DNA of 64,000 bases from assembly GCA_027605045.1 (NCBI GenBank), contig JAQFWX010000046.1:62001-126000 (forward strand), given 5' to 3'. The notes beneath the pieces were generated by a model that made no database searches, was not told where the DNA came from, and saw only the letters and a program-made list of their open reading frames with translations. The position numbers and the translations under genes were made by a program. This document shows positions 22,833 to 34,740 of this stretch, in pieces (the stretch's first letter is position 1; the number at the start of each line of letters is the position of its first letter). Origin of the DNA: Phallus indusiatus. Its lineage: Eukaryota > Basidiomycota > Agaricomycetes > Phallales > Phallaceae.

Positions 22833-23010
22833 ATGAGCTTCAGTCTCTCGTCCGGAATCTTCGCCCAAGCGCGAACAACTCCAACCCACGGTCCATAATT
22901 TTTTTGAGCTCAAAGTCATTTTCAATCCTCCGGTTAGGTCCGTAGTTGCTATAGCTGCCCTGGTAGCCGGAGGCCCATTATTGCTTGTTTTACCACTTCC
23001 GACTCTGAGC
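22833..23010 (+). pseudogene. truncated copy of the dihydroorotate dehydrogenase 5' end
   Basis: Starting at ATG 22833 (MSFSLSSGIFAQARTT), about 180 bases align with the first part of the gene at 24774 ([16 protein letters not shown]), including the later [13 protein letters not shown] stretch, which here reads close to IAALVAGGPLLLV. A small deletion around 22890 puts a stop in frame. Nothing of the catalytic domain follows. It sits just downstream of hydrolase B, as the true gene sits downstream of hydrolase C, which marks it as the end of a duplicated segment. Confidence 0.8.
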
Positions 23011-23426
23011 GATGAACACTCAATAGTAACAATATCCTCTTTCGACTTACGCATAGAATGAATGATTTTTATTCGGCCACGTGAAACGATTATTCTGATT
23101 GAGTTCATCTTATTGCTTTTCAAAAAAGAAGAAAAAGTGTAGACCAAAAGCTTCAAGTTGGCATTAGCAGGCCTCCGTAGTAACGTACTTAGGAATAAAG
23201 CCAGCCAATAAAAGTACATCATACACACAAAAGAAAAAAACAACGTGCAGATGGAGGCCAGCTGAACGGTATGGCGAACCAGGGCGAACCCTTGCTGCAT
23301 GCAAAATGGGGATGGCATCGTAGGCCAAAGCCAAGCCAAAGCTGAGAAAAGAATTTAGACGCCTGCCGCAATTACTGACACAGTGCAATAAGCTATACTC
23401 ACTCAAGCAAGTACTCAATATTGTCA
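23011..23426. other. spacer between the duplicated units
   Basis: About 400 bases between the dihydroorotate dehydrogenase stub and hydrolase C. No gene recognised; the minus-strand open frames lack domains. The end nearest 23426 includes the promoter of hydrolase C. Confidence 0.35.
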
Positions 23427-24712
23427 ATGTCCGAGCCGGAATACCTGATTTTGGCAGATGGCACCAAACTTGCTTACACTGTACACGGGAGGGAACATCT
23501 GTCCAAGAAGCAGACTCTGCCGCTTGTTCTTATCAATGGCGTCGGTTGCACCCAACTCGATTGGGCGCCCAGGTTAATGCCCCATCTCAGCAACAAGCGG
23601 ACGGGTAAAGCCTTTTTATATTGGTTTTCTTTAATTTGATTTTGAACAATTATTTTTTAAAGTTTTAACATTTGACCAGAGGTTTGTCTTTGTGGTTATT
23701 TTTTTGTAGGTGTGACAATTTAGCGTTTTAAAGGGGATTAGGCTTATCAACATACTTTACTCCAAAAGCACGCAACAAACTAAGTATCGACTTATTAGCG
23801 AGGGATGTAGTTGCCCTCATAGAAAAGCTTGGATGGCGGGACGTTGATATTTTAGGGTTTTCTATGGGTGGTAGGAAGAGTGAAGTCAATCTTATCAGTG
23901 ACATCAACTGACACAAGAACAGGCATACTTTTGCAACAGATTTTGATTCTTCACAGGCATCCCACCAGTCCCCATAAATTATCTTTCCGCATTCATCACG
24001 CCTTATTCGGGGGGGCGTATGCGTCGTCCGTTCCAATGAAAGATTACGGCAGGCAGTTGTCAGCGGCTGCCAGTGATGGGGTTGACGACCGACAAAAGTC
24101 TGAAAATCAAATAAGCTCAATTATTCACGAGATTTTGGTGTATTCGTTCAGCCCTAAATGGATAGCCGCGCCAGAGAATAAAATGCGATTCAAGGCATGG
24201 GAGGATGTTTTGAATAGACGGTGAGCGTCTGAAGTGTAGTATGTAAGTCCTCTATGGCGATTCACAAAGCCATCTGCAGTCCATTCGACGTTATTTGTAG
24301 GTCCAATTCGTTTCAAATGTTGATATGTCTATTGAATGTTCATCATTCAAAGTGGAGCAGCGTAGAATTGTAAGTTCTGGTACTTCTCACCATTTTCAAC
24401 TAATGATTAACTAATGAGATTCGGATCCTCTTTCAGCTCTCTGAGTTTTCTTTTGCCGATGAGCTGAAATATATAGATTCATCCGTAAAAATCCTCGTCG
24501 TACATGGTACGGAAGATCGCTGTGCTCCATTCAGCTGCGCTGAAGAGATTTTGCGAGCGTGTCCCAACGCCAAGCTAGTGACCATTGGGTTAAAACGAGG
24601 ACAAGTCCCTAGTTATGCTTTTGGGCATGTGTGGTTTGAATATTTTGACGTAGAGATTTGGATTGGTGTTATCGAGTCATTTTTGGATCAATGTACTGGT
24701 GCAAAGCTGTAG
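23427..24712 (+). CDS. alpha/beta hydrolase (paralogue C, tandem copy 2)
   Basis: Tandem duplicate of hydrolase B. The ATG at 23427 gives MSEPEYLILADGTKLAYTVHG. It keeps all motifs: CTQLDWA, VLTFDQR, GLGLSTYFTPK, nucleophile GFSMGG near 23865, acid in VVHGTEDRCAP and histidine in FGHVWFEYFDVEIW. The stop is at 24710-24712. Relative to B, a few indels lie in the variable lid region (around SAAASDGVDDRQ). A TAA near 23730 is inside the intron and does not break the frame. The C-terminal exon is almost identical to B at the DNA level. The dihydroorotate dehydrogenase gene begins 62 bases downstream. Confidence 0.8.
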
Positions 24713-24773
24713 ACATTTTTTTGTCGGAGACTTCTACTTAGCGTCACCTGATGACTAAGCAACTCTCACCTCC

Positions 24774-26448
24774 ATGAGCTTCCGTCTCTCGTCCAGAATA
24801 TTCGCCAAAGCGCGAACAACTTCAACATCATCTAATACCCGGTCCATATTCTCTTCGAGCTCAAAGTCGTCTCCAATCTTGCGGTTAGGGTCCGTAGCTG
24901 CTCTGGTAGCAGGAGGCACATTATTACTTGTTTACTACTCCGACTCCCGCTCTGCTATCCATCGTTACTTCTTCACCCCTCTATTAAGAAACGCTGTTGA
25001 TGCGGAAACTTCGCACAAACTAGCGATTAAAATTTTACGCTCGGGGTGGGCCCCTAGAGATCGTGGTGTGGACGACGAACGACTCGCCGTTGAAGTGAGG
25101 ACTGGCCGAAGCCCGTTGATATCTTTTACTTATGCTTCTTGTAGCTTTGGGGAAGTCAATTATCGAATCCAGTTGGATTGGCCGCTGGATTTGACAAAGA
25201 TGGAGAGGCTATAGACGGTCTATTCGGCCTCGGTTTTGGATGGGTCGAGGTAGGAAGCGTTGCACCAAAGCCACAGGTACGTTAGTTTTATCTCTTGAAC
25301 GTGGCTATGATTTAAATTTACATAGCCAGGGAATCCCCAACATCGGGTGTTCCATCTTCCCGACGATAATGCTGTGATTAATCGATACGGTTTCCCTTCT
25401 AAAGGCCACACGTTCCTCGTGTCCCGGTTACTTGCTTACAATCAAAAACACTCCGACGCAGATTCAACCCGGCTCTTATCTGTCAACTTAGGAAAGAACA
25501 AGAACTCTCCTCCGGACTCCATATCAGACTTCTTAACAGGCATACGGGTATTTGCACCTCTAGTGCCAGTCCTCGTCATCAACGTCTCATCACCGAATAC
25601 TCCCGGCCTAAGATCTTTGCAAGGACGAGGTTTACTTGAGCAACTGCTTCGTCATGCAAAGCAAGAACGAGACTCTATCGCTAAAAATACAGGTCACAGG
25701 GCGAAACTGGTGCTCAAGATTGCTCCAGACCTGACGGAAGAAGCCATACGCGATTTAGGCGAGGTTGTACGAAACAGCAATGTAGACGGTGTCATTGTTA
25801 GCAATACAACGATATCACGACCGGATACCTTGTTATCAGGTGAGCTATTATTCCCACAAAATACCTCATTATGTTCTGACGCCTACTTTTTCCTTGATAG
25901 AACACAAGGACGAGATAGGAGGTTTATCTGGCCCACCGCTCAAGCCTTTATCATTGAAAGCTCTTACCGTACTGCGTTCTGAACTGCCGTCCTCTATCCC
26001 CATTATTGGTGCAGGTGGGATTACCTCTGGTGCTGATGCCTTGGAGTTCGCCCGTGCGGGTGCGTCCGCAGTACAGGTATATACCTCATTTGGGTACGGT
26101 GGCGTTGGGACCGTCAGAAGGATCAAAGACGAATTAAATGATGAACTAAGGCGTTTGAATACCACTTGGATCGATGTATCTGGCAAGGCAATCAATAGTT
26201 TGTCATGGAAATCACCTTCGCAACTAGTCACAACTACCGGCTCGTCGTCCGATATACAGGCTCTCATCAGGGAGGCTGAAAATTTAAAAAAGCGATTAAG
26301 CGAAGTTGAAGACAACTATTTCTCACCTGGCTGCGACTCTCAACAAAAATCTGTGGCACTTGCTATGACATCCGCAGGCGAATCGGATTTGCGAAAGAAG
26401 GATCATATCGATACGCCGATTATACCTCCTCCTGGTGTTATACCATGA
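24774..26448 (+). CDS. dihydroorotate dehydrogenase (class 2, mitochondrial)
   Basis: Catalyses the fourth step of pyrimidine synthesis, oxidising dihydroorotate to orotate and passing electrons to ubiquinone. The N-terminus is a Ser/Arg-rich mitochondrial presequence followed by a membrane segment ([15 protein letters not shown]), as in class 2 enzymes anchored to the inner membrane. After an intron (25101-25148) comes [20 protein letters not shown] and [13 protein letters not shown]. Later there are [16 protein letters not shown] (substrate-binding serine region), DGVIVSNTT and [10 protein letters not shown]. Introns lie near 25276-25325 and 25839-25898. The C-terminus is about 80 residues longer than usual, with a likely coiled segment ([17 protein letters not shown]). 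This tail is unusual for the family. Confidence 0.92.
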
Positions 26449-26841
26449 CTGGGATATATTCAAAAAAACAAAATCGCTGGTTTTCCGTTATCTTTTGGCC
26501 CTGAAGATAGTCGTGCTGTGTAGAAACCGAACTGCGGGAATACTTATTTGTTTTCCAATCGCGCTTTATATCTTACTGGTTACGTATTCACTATGTGAAG
26601 TAAACACCTTATAAATTTGGTAAATCAGTCGACAAAAATAAAAATAATGTCTTCTTCAGCAGAAGTTTGCTTTATACTATGGTGCAGCCGTTGATCATTG
26701 TGCGTAGTTTGAGGTGCTTATGTAAGACACTAACTGAGTGCGCCGTATATTAGGAAGCGTGAACAAGTAAAATTCCGCTCAAAAATTTTATTTCGGTTCC
26801 TTAAGCTCGTACCACGACCATCTCCCCTTTTTCCTCACATT
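26449..26841. other. intergenic region
   Basis: About 390 bases between the dihydroorotate dehydrogenase stop and the importin start. It is AT-rich with no gene, and should hold a terminator and the importin promoter. Confidence 0.4.
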
Positions 26842-29800
26842 ATGGATGTACGTTTCAATGATTGTTGTATCATGACCATTGAAAAAAACTTCCTTTAGCC
26901 CTCGTTCGTTCAAAATTTACATGGCCTTTTAGAGCAAACAACAGCACCTGATACAAATGTTATAAAAGCAGTATGTTCGATACTTCACGCGATCTCACAT
27001 TTCTCAGTAATTGAATATCGTTTACCTCAGGCTACTGCTACTCTTTCACGGGAGTTCTATCGTGATAGTCGCTGTATTCCCGCCCTTTTTGAGATCATTG
27101 CTACTTCGCCTCAGATCAACGTTAGTGTGCACCTTTTTCCTTATCAAGCAGAACTTTATATTGATTCTTCACAATCTTCTGTAGATTCGTCAACTAGCAG
27201 CAGTTGAATTACGAAAACGCACAAGTCCAGGTCAAAATTCGCTTTGGGAAACTGTCCCAGTTGATACCCGCCAGACCATAAAAGATAAGATCCTGGAGCT
27301 GGCCTTTAATGAACAAAAGTAGGACATTACATTTGCAGATCGCGTCAACTGTATCTAACACCCTGCAGTAAGCTTGTCCGTCATGCAATTGCGCGTGTCA
27401 TCGCTGCCATCGCCGAGATCGAGTTCCCTCTTGGAACTTGGTCAAACCTATTACCATCTTTAACCCAAGCTGCAACATCCAATGTAGTTTCCCAACGGGA
27501 AACTGGATCGTACATTATTTGTGCTGTTCTTGAAAAAGCTGGACCCGAGCTTCAACCCCATCTCGCGGACTTCTTCAAGCTTTTCAGTGCCCTTGCCCAT
27601 GATAACGACTCATTGGAGGTCCGAGTTACAGCTGTCAGGTATGGATGTAACTTTCCAATACGACAATTGGTGTAATTTCTGTTGTTCTAGATCTCTTGGT
27701 CAATTGGCTGAATATATCGACATCGAAGAAAAAAATGCGGTCGTATGTTGCCTCAACTCACGTGGTAGTTTTCGAAATATCTAATATACAATTTGTTCAG
27801 AGACAATACCAAGAGGTCTTACCGAGTATGATGAACGTTCTTGGACAAGTTATGGAGGCTGGAGATGAAAAGAGTGCAAGAGATATCTTCGATCTCTTTG
27901 ATACGCTGCTGATCCTTGTATGCTCACTCCAATTATGAATGTTTGCCGTAACTAACGTTCTGTAGGAAGCGCCCCTTCTCTCAAAGCACGTCCCTCATCT
28001 GGTTCGGTTTCTTCTCCAATATGCTTCGAATACCACAATACAAGAGGAGATACGCAACATGACCCTCAATGCCCTTAATTGGACGGTTAAATAGTATGTG
28101 GTCATTCTTTGGTGGCATTCAGATCTCTTATTTATTTCTAGCAAACGTACTAAAATCCAGAGCAACAACCTTGCCGCTCCCATTCTTGACGGACTTCTAC
28201 CTATTGCGGCAGAGCCTGTCCCTGAAGACCCGGACGATGAATCTCCTTCGAGGGTAAGATATAGTTTAGCTATAGCCTTGATTAGAGTGACCGAACAAGC
28301 TTTATAGAGTGCTCTCCGTGTTATGGATGTTTTGGCATTGTCACTTCCCGCTTCTCAAGTCTATCCACCTGTCCAAGCCCTTCTTGAACGATACATGGTT
28401 TCGCCCAATGCAGGTCATCGTCGTGCCGCTTTGATGATGCTTGGAACTTGTGTCGAGGGAATCGCCGAATATCTTTCTCAAAATATTGCAGGTGTATGGG
28501 CCGTCATCGACCGGGGTCTTTCTGACGGAGACATTGATGTACGCAAAGCTGCTTGTACCGCTATTGGATGTCTCTGCGAGCACTGCGAAGACGACTGTGC
28601 CGCCCGTCATGCTGTTCTCATGCCCGCAATCCTTGAACTGCTCAATGACCCTTCGACGCAAAAGTATGCTTGTATCGCCTTGGACAGTATGCTCGAAATC
28701 TTGCCGAACGACGTCGATCCTTATTTGAATCCTATTATGGAACGCCTTGTGACGCTTTTGGAAACCTCGCCCATTGATGTTCAGGCCGTTATTATGGGTG
28801 CGATTGGAAGTGCCGCACATTCCGCAAAGGAGCGCTTCATTCCATATTTCCAGACGACCGTGATGAAAATTCAACGTTTCTTATCACTAGGAGACTCAAC
28901 CGAGGAAGTCGAGCTGAAGGGCATTACCATGGACACTGTTGGGACGTTTGCTCAAGCTGTTGGCAAGGACACTTTCAGGCAATTCTTCCCCGACCTCATG
29001 GCCCAGGCCTTCGCTTTCTTACAACAGGCAAACCCGAGATTGGCCGAATGTAGCTTCATAACGTTCGACATTATGGCAGATGTCTTTGGCGAAGAATTCT
29101 CTCAATATCTTCCTCAAATCATTCCTGCCATCATTAAGAGTCTCCAGCAAGACGAAAATGCTCTTGATGACTGTACGTTGGTCAATCGTTGGATTGTTTC
29201 TAACCTCGTCTAAGTTTTCCTTGAGTAGCTAGCCCAGACCAATCTTTCAGCGGAGACACATCTTCAAATGCAATTCCTGTTTCTGATACCCTCGACCTCG
29301 ATGTAGATGAGCTATTCAAAACCTCTTCGGCAATTTGCATCGAAAAACAAAATGCGGCTAGTGCTGTCGGCTCTATCTGTGTCGCAACTCGTGACCAATT
29401 CCTTCCTTACGTCGAGAACATTGTGGTCGAACTTCTCAATCTTGTTCAGCACTATAGTGACGGAGTACGGAAAGCGGCCTATGATTCCTTGTTCTCGATT
29501 TGCCAAGTATTCTATCAACTCTCGGAGCCCGCTGAATGGGTTCCTGGCTTACCTGCAGTACGTAGCACCAGCTCCTTAACCAATCATGTCTGACTACTTT
29601 GTTTCAGAAAGTACCTCTTCATGCGAAGGTAGTCGAGTTGGTTAGCCACATATTCCCCAAGATCATTGAAGCAGCTAACGAAGAAGACGAGAAGTACGTG
29701 TTACTTTACTATTACTCTTTCCCTTTCTTCGCCCTGTATGATGTGAAAAACTCGTATAACTCAGCTCACTTCGAGTGTCCTAAGGACATATGAGACGAAT

Positions 29801-31030
29801 GCGATATATTTCTGACTTTTTTTCCGTCCTATTTTGCATCACCTTTGATTTTTGTGATACTGATACCTTTATTAGAGCGTCCGCTTCTACGCTTTTTGTC
29901 GGTTTAGCAGAAACCATCAACGAGATGGGACCCGCCCTTGTTGAACCCTGTAAGAGATAGTGTTGTTTAAATTATAATACAAGCTGACGTTGTTCTAGAT
30001 TTCAAGCAGATATCCGAAATAATCACCACTGTATTAGAACAAAAGGCCGTTTGCCAAATGGATCCGGACCAAGAAGAGACAGATGATCAGCCAGAGGACC
30101 AAGCTGAAGAAGATTCGATGCTCATCAGCGCTGCAGCTGATGTGGTGGCTGCCCTTGCTAGCGCTTTAGGTGAACAATTCACAGAGTCGTTTAAGAAGTT
30201 CTTCCCGTTGATTGCCAAATACTACGTACGTCGTTGTGTCGCCCTTATGGATCGTTGCTAAATGTTTACTTCCACATTCAGGGTAAAAACAGATCCATCA
30301 GCGATCGCTCTTCAACAGTTGGATGTATTGGTGAGATCATAGGTGGAATGAAAGAGGCTATTACACCGTTCTCTGAAGTTCGTCTCGGCCCTTTTCTCTT
30401 AGTCACGCTATCTCTTATCAAGTGTTAATATAGCCCATTCTAACCCTACTCTTTTCTGCGCTTGCCGACTCAGATCCGCAAGTACAAAGTAACGGCGCGT
30501 TTGCTACAGGGATGCTTGTCGAGAACTCGGGTGCCGACCTTTCTTCGCAATACATGAACTTGTTGAGTGCCTTGCACCCGCTCTTTGATGTTTCAGAGGG
30601 ATCTCCAACTGCACGCTTCAATGCCCGGGATAACGCTACAGGCGCTGTGTCGCGTATGATTTTGAAAAATACTTCCGCGGTGCCTCTCGACCAGGTACAT
30701 CTCTCGTCACTCAGAATCGCGGCTTCATGCTGATTCATTTCTCAGGTATTACCCGTTATTTTGTCAGCTCTGCCGTTGAAGCATGATCATCTTGAAAATC
30801 GGCCTTTGTTCCGCATGATCTTCCACCTCATTCATACAAACTCTGCTGTCCTTCTTCCCTATGTTGATCAACTCTTGAGCGTATTCGCCTACGTCCTTAA
30901 CCCTGATGGACCGGATCAATTAGGCGACGAAATTCGAAAAGGACTATTAGAAGTGCTCGTTTTATTCAACAGCCAAATGCCGGATAAAGTTGCCGCTGCT
31001 GGGCTAACGATTTTCCTTCCTAGTACTTAA
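26842..31030 (+). CDS. karyopherin beta, Kap123/importin-4 type
   Basis: Nuclear import receptor built of HEAT repeats; Kap123 carries ribosomal proteins and histones into the nucleus. The start is a two-codon exon (ATGGAT at 26842) joined by a GTACGT donor and TTTAG acceptor to PSFVQNLHGLLEQTTAPDTN. The conserved IRQLAAVELRKR follows near 27200. HEAT-type helices run through the whole protein, with the large central exon at about 28309-29170 (LMMLGTCVEGIAEYL, VRKAACTAIGCLCEHCEDD). An acidic stretch lies near 30060-30120 (DPDQEETDDQPEDQAEED). The end is LEVLVLFNSQMPDKVAAAGL. About fifteen short introns are present and I see no disruption. Its 3' end faces the 3' end of the Dus3 gene 270 bases away. 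Confidence 0.92.
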
Positions 31031-31300
31031 AAATACACAAACAACGATACGTCCACCACTACCACTTATGCCTTTTAGATTCCATTGGTTCTCTCTTCTC
31101 AATCGCACTTGTTCTTTCCTTCCGATTTGCACATGGAACTTAGTTACTTGCTTAGTTACTTTCCTTGTTACTTTTTCATAGATCCTGTTTAATGGCATAT
31201 AATCATATGCATGCTATACCACGTATCCAAAATTATTTTCACAGGATTAATAAATACATTAAACATGTTTAAACAGCACAACAAAGTTATAGAGTATCGA

Positions 31301-31601
31301 TCAACCCTGATACTCATCTTCCCCATAAGCGTTACTTTTGTGTTTGGGTATGAACGTAAAACTGTCCGGCGCGGGACCGAGGAACATCTCCGAGATTTTG
31401 ACCCAGGTGTTACTATTGCCGCTGGCGAGAAGGGTTTCTATAGTTAAACGTCAAATACGGCACTGATGAATGTAAATGAAAAAAAAGCGCGCCTAATTCA
31501 TCTCGTCCACGGAATAGCGGGGGTCTTTCGTTAATTTTACCCGGCAGTCGTTCAAGAAGGCCAATTGGAATGTATCGGTATTGGAAAGACAACGCGTCAC
31601 A
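31301..31601 (-). pseudogene. DUS3: Dus3 C-terminal part, cut off from the rest of its gene by a transposon
   Basis: Read on the minus strand, this is the C-terminal end of tRNA-dihydrouridine synthase 3. It begins [20 protein letters not shown] and contains [14 protein letters not shown]. After a short intron (about 31435-31495) it ends with [17 protein letters not shown] and a TGA at 31301-31303. Its 5' end at 31601 is the duplicated target of the transposon. The preceding codons of the same exon (ARRYLCD) are found at 41010, 9.4 kb away. Sequence within this part is not decayed, so the insertion appears recent. Confidence 0.9.
31595..31601. repeat. target site duplication, left copy
   Basis: CGTCACA, identical to 41010-41016. 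With the preceding G it can also be read as an 8-base duplication (GCGTCACA at 31594-31601 and 41009-41016), because the last base of the right inverted repeat is also G. Confidence 0.85.
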
Positions 31602-31617
31602 CTCAGTAAAAACGGAA
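31602..31617 (+). repeat. left terminal inverted repeat of the transposon
   Basis: CTCAGTAAAAACGGAA, the exact reverse complement of 40994-41009. The motif ACGGAA recurs just inside, at about 31612, 31622 and 31632, suggesting clustered transposase-binding sites at this end. Confidence 0.88.
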
Positions 31618-32358
31618 GTCACGGAAATGCACGGAAAAATTACAAGCGCGTCACCGGAATTAATAACTTGCTATATCGTCCGTTTTTTTTACAGGCGATT
31701 TACGAAATGCTAATATATTTTTAATTGATCTCAGAAGGTTGGTAGTTCGCGAGTAGTCAGTTGAAATTAAATTACCAGCTGGATCAGGTCTTCAAAGATT
31801 AACGGCACAGTCCAACATCGTTAGTCGGAAGTATTCAAACGTAAAATTGTATTCAAAAAGTTTCAACCGAGATTAATTCATAGTCAACAGACATTAATCA
31901 GGAGTATATTGTAGTCAGTATATTTTATATACAGGTTAATACTAGTCAAATTAATGTAATATTGATGTATATGAATTACGCTGAATTAATGTATATTAAT
32001 ATTAGATTTCGCTCCAGTGCTCGTTTATTTTTGCCGCAGGGACAGAAGCCAAAGCCGTTATGTAGTCTAAGTTTGAGACCGTTAGACAAATACTTGGAAT
32101 ATGATGGGAAATTGTACTCACCCTCCTTAAGTATGTTTTTACCTTTTTTCTTGAAAACGGGGATATTCAGCTTCTCTGACAAATTCTTGAGTTGCATAAC
32201 ACGCAATTTCTAATTATGGTTGATGTAGATACGATCACGAACACAGAAACTAGAAGGCTTGCCTTAAAATCGAAACCTTGTTGCAGTCCGGCTGATGTTG
32301 ATGGGCCGGGATTTGACATGTGGCTTTGCTCCGAAAGATTCAAGTCAGATGTCTAAGT

Positions 32359-33265
32359 TCAATGTTCAACTTGAGTCAAAGCGTTTAAATGAGCACGGTC
32401 ACTTACTTTTTTTGCTGTTTCCCAATGTTTCCACATATTACCCACAATGGTTTCTAGATACACATGGGCGACGACATTTGCAGTAGTAATGTTGCGCTTG
32501 AAACAGAGATGTCTGGCAACCCGACAAGTCTTGACTGTTGCGGCGAGAATCCGATAAGCCGTCTGTTTGTTCGCGATTTGTTCCCAAGGGATATTGTCAA
32601 ACCGAATATCACCACTACGGAAGTGGCTATGACCCCAACATGAATTGGTGTCGTCTTCACCAGTATCCGGAGAGTTTGGATCAGCATTCTCAATCATGGC
32701 TACGAAATCTTCGACTGCTGGCGATGAGGACGCTTCTTCGGTTACTGGAATTTGGTGCAGGATCTTGAGAAGGTCCAGTGCATGTGGAACACCCTTGAAC
32801 TCCGAGTCGTTTGTGAAAACATCTGTGTCCATTCAGGTTAAATAAATGAAACAATATATGCAAGAAGTTAGATACCTTGTAATTCTTCATACGAAGCAGC
32901 AACTTCGATGAAGGAAACATCGACGGTATTATCGACGGTCGTACCCATTTCAACATCTACATTCATCGCTGGGGAGACAACGATGGGCGGTATATCCGAC
33001 ACGCTGTTTTCTAGTGAAATTGTAAGCGAAAAAAATAAAACCAAAAAAAAACGACATACTAATGCGCCTTTTCTTTTTTAAACGCGCGGTCGGAGAGTTG
33101 ACTTGAATCTGGTGTTTAGCGACAGCCGCCGCGCTTGACATTCCCGATGATAATGGTGGTGGTTGTGGTTGTGGTGATGATGATGATGATGATGGTGGTG
33201 ATGATGATGGTGGTGATGATGATGGTGGTGATGACGAGGAGGATAATGCTGATGATGGTGATAAC

Positions 33266-33303
<38 letters not shown>

Positions 33304-34352
33304 TGGGGGCGACAAGGTTCCAGACGGCCCTTCCGTACCTTGAGGTAGCTGCGCCGCAGAACCCAGGTCAAGCGGTGATGGTGTCGGCGGCGCTACTAAT
33401 GGTGGCGGTGGTGTCTCATCGGTCTCATCGACATCTTTGGTTTCCCCGAAGACATGCGAGAGCATACTCCCCAAAACGTAATGTGCCTTCCAGTGCAAGG
33501 AGCAAAGCCTCAGATCCGGAGCGCGAGCCTCAAGTCTGGCCACCGCATCATCCCACTCCTTAGGCCAGTTGCTCTTGAAGTAGGTTTTGGACATCTTGAC
33601 TTTGTCAGGCGAAGAACTGACAAGAGTTTGAAAAGTCTCTCGAAGGATCCGAATGGACTCTTGTTTGATAAAGTTCCATGTGCCATTTGAGATGATTGTT
33701 CCCTGGTCCGACCGAAGGGAAGCCGGCAACGGAGGTCGCGACTGGTTGGTTTTAGAAACCTTCATTTGGTTAGACTTGCGGGTGTCTTCCCGGTCCCACA
33801 GCACTTCAAAGGGATAGATTGGGGGTCGGACCAAAGGCTGATCGATGAGTGGTGGTATTGCTATTCCCGCATTTTGGGATGCTGAGTCGCTTGGAGAGAG
33901 AGATGATACCGAAGGGAAGGTTCCTAAAGAGCTATATGTGCATGTCAGTAAAAGACAGCTCACGTCATCATATGGAAGACTTACTGGGGGTGTCTCTTTA
34001 GTTCGTTCAATAGCTCATTATGAGTATGGCGTAGCTCATCATGTTGGTCGCGCAGGATTAAGTACTTCTGGAACAAGTCGGCAAGCTGGGTTGACGAATT
34101 CACGTGGAGTTTGTATATTTCGACAAAGTATTTGTTTTTGGTCATATCTGTGAATGAAAGGGTCTCTATATCTTGTAATGAGAGTCGAGTGCAGCTAGTG
34201 CAGGGTTCTGAGGGGATCGAGAGTGTCGGGGAAGGTGAGAGAGTCAGGGCAGGTGCAGTCAGGGCGGGTGCAGTCAGGGCGGGTGCAGCAGTCAGGGCGG
34301 GTGCAGCAGTCGCAGCCAAAAGGCGAGAAAAGTCGAGTTGGTCAGGTCCCAT
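32359..34352 (-). CDS. transposon-associated accessory protein, Pro/Ser-rich
   Basis: Divergent from the transposase. The probable ATG at 34352 opens MGPDQLDFSRLLAATAAPAL with short PALTA repeats, then a coiled-coil-like segment (LADLFQKYLILRDQHDELRH). The next exon (33.0-33.93 kb) includes WNFIKQESIRILRETFQTL and the run DLRLCSLHWKAHYVLGSML, then a long low-complexity Pro/Ser tract encoded by the trinucleotide repeat at 33148. Two more exons (about 32880-33010 and 32390-32830) are acidic and then contain AYRILAATVKTCRVARHLCF. A GTAAGTG at about 32399 suggests another exon to the left, so the 3' end is uncertain. Similar Trp/Cys 'LC..HWKA' proteins occur beside basidiomycete DNA transposases as I recall it. 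No enzymatic domain is visible. Confidence 0.6.
33148..33306. repeat. trinucleotide-rich microsatellite inside the accessory gene
   Basis: Runs of GAT and GGT/GGTG units on the plus strand, giving Pro/Ser runs in the accessory gene frame on the minus strand. The same DNA gives His or Met/Val runs in other frames, which are not real genes. Confidence 0.8.
34242..34311. repeat. 15-18-bp minisatellite
   Basis: Four to five tandem units of about GTCAGGGCGGGTGCA, some with an extra GCA. They encode the Ala/Pro/Leu/Thr repeats near the N-terminus of the accessory protein. Confidence 0.8.
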
Positions 34353-34740
34353 TGCATAGCTACGCTCCAGCGGAGCACCCACAATAATATTCGTTGGAGT
34401 GGATGGGAAGGAGGCGGCGGTGTGCATGAGATGATGGAGGCAGCTGGCAGAGAGCAAAACGTACGCGTACCACATTGAATGTCCGCAACGTGGGAACGTA
34501 GCTGCTGCGTCTGTATACAGCCGGCATACAACGTGCAAAACACGCACGAACTTGTAACTCTTAATGAGGTGAATATTAATATTTAGATAGCTAATACTCA
34601 CGGAAACTAACTTATTACATGGTTTGACATGTTGTTTCCTCAAGGCTCAAATAAATGTTGAATCTATATATATGCACCCGAAATCATGTAAATAATTGCA
34701 GTTACCAATCATTACAAACCCCAATATCAAGTACACGATT

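Noticed and set aside
23700..23760. In-frame TAA in hydrolase C as evidence for a pseudogene
   Set aside because: Comparison with hydrolase A shows this stretch is intron; the frame resumes at GLGLSTY after an AAAG acceptor.
28341..28874. 177-residue minus-strand frame
   Set aside because: Mirror of the importin exon, where conserved HEAT repeats are on the plus strand.
33146..33306. CRISPR-like or tandem array
   Set aside because: Units are simple trinucleotides without spacers, and the genome is eukaryotic.
33078..33563. Open frames coding for long His or Met/Val runs
   Set aside because: They are the GAT/GGT microsatellite read in other frames or strands; the accessory gene on the minus strand accounts for the DNA.
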